Shown piece by piece: positions 63,851 through 64,000 of a stretch of 64,000 nucleotides of DNA (positions are counted from its first letter, which is position 1; every line of letters starts with the position of its first letter). The stretch covers positions 248,001-312,000 of the forward strand of contig JAWKTB010000001.1 of the NCBI GenBank assembly GCA_041402005.1, written 5' to 3'. Made by a program: the position numbers and the translations under genes. Below the pieces are notes generated by a model, which searched no databases, was not told the origin of the DNA, and saw nothing but the letters and a program-made list of their open reading frames with translations. The DNA comes from JAJRXR01 sp041402005. GTDB taxonomy: Bacteria; Planctomycetota; Phycisphaerae; Phycisphaerales; UBA1924.

Positions 63851-64000
63851 CACTCCCCCGTATCCAACACCGCCATGAACGCCTTCTGCGGGATGTTCAC
63901 GGAGCCGATGGATTTCATCTTCTCCTTGCCCTTCTTCTGTTTTTCCAGGAGCTTGCGCTTGCGGGTGACGTCGCCGCCGTAGCACTTGGCGGTGACGTCC
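63850..64000 (-). CDS. lepA: Elongation factor 4 (LepA), 3' end only
   Basis: The last ~49 codons are visible: DVTAKCYGGDVTRKRKLLEK, QKKGKEKMKSIGSVNIPQKA and FMAVLDTGE, the C-terminal LepA-specific domain. LepA is a translational GTPase that acts on stalled or mis-translocated ribosomes. The rest of the gene lies outside the window. Confidence 0.93.
   Translation of the reverse strand, partial: DVTAKCYGGDVTRKRKLLEKQKKGKEKMKSIGSVNIPQKAFMAVLDTGE

Overview
The window looks like the chromosome of a member of Planctomycetota, most likely class Phycisphaerae. It is very GC-rich and holds six secreted proteins that end in the paired CPADLAEP...DFSDVVAFL...GCP module (GC-type dockerin) typical of that group. 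It also has a PEP-CTERM-like protein, several prepilin-like proteins, and ribosomal/RNA polymerase genes of bacterial type. This assignment rests on reading the sequence, not on a database search.

Layout. 1-6.2 kb: end of a dockerin protein, rmuC, a degenerate receiver protein, then groES and groEL separated by two small genes. Both chaperonin genes carry matching long hairpins directly over their ribosome binding sites. 6.2-7.4 kb: an AT-rich island with a membrane protein and an unusual tRNA. 7.4-33 kb: mostly single genes: acetyltransferases, secreted and membrane proteins of unknown function, a metalloprotease, a cyclophilin, an aldo/keto reductase, a histone-H1-like/bactofilin fusion, a tandem pair of prepilin-like proteins, an orphan mraZ, a glycosyltransferase, an amidohydrolase and an FG-GAP/dockerin protein. 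A REP-like palindromic repeat family is scattered among them. 33-47 kb: an aromatic-rich secreted protein, then rplK-rplA-rplJ-rplL-rpoB-rpoC. Small membrane-protein genes sit between rpoB and rpoC, and a duplicated rpoB 3' end lies in that spacer. rpoB carries one apparent frameshift and rpoC two that compensate each other.

47-51 kb (minus strand): a tightly packed operon (PEP-CTERM-like surface protein, beta-propeller, prepilin-like protein, BFD-like [2Fe-2S] protein) behind a cobalamin-riboswitch-like leader. This is the best candidate for an undescribed system, possibly surface handling of vitamin B12. 51-64 kb: glycosylasparaginase, PPK2, RecQ, dps with a PerR/Fur-type box in its promoter, FKBP, two more dockerin proteins (one with a spondin domain), an ArsR/SRPBCC pair, a cysteine-free IscA-like protein, a PAS-LuxR regulator, another dockerin protein, repeats, and the 3' end of lepA coupled to an AT-rich membrane-protein gene.

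Genome-level pattern. Many single genes have a TANNNT hexamer ending only 5-9 nt before the start codon, which suggests widespread leaderless transcription; others have clear AGGAG-type ribosome binding sites. Long antisense open frames over rmuC, groEL, rpoB and rpoC are composition artefacts and are not annotated.
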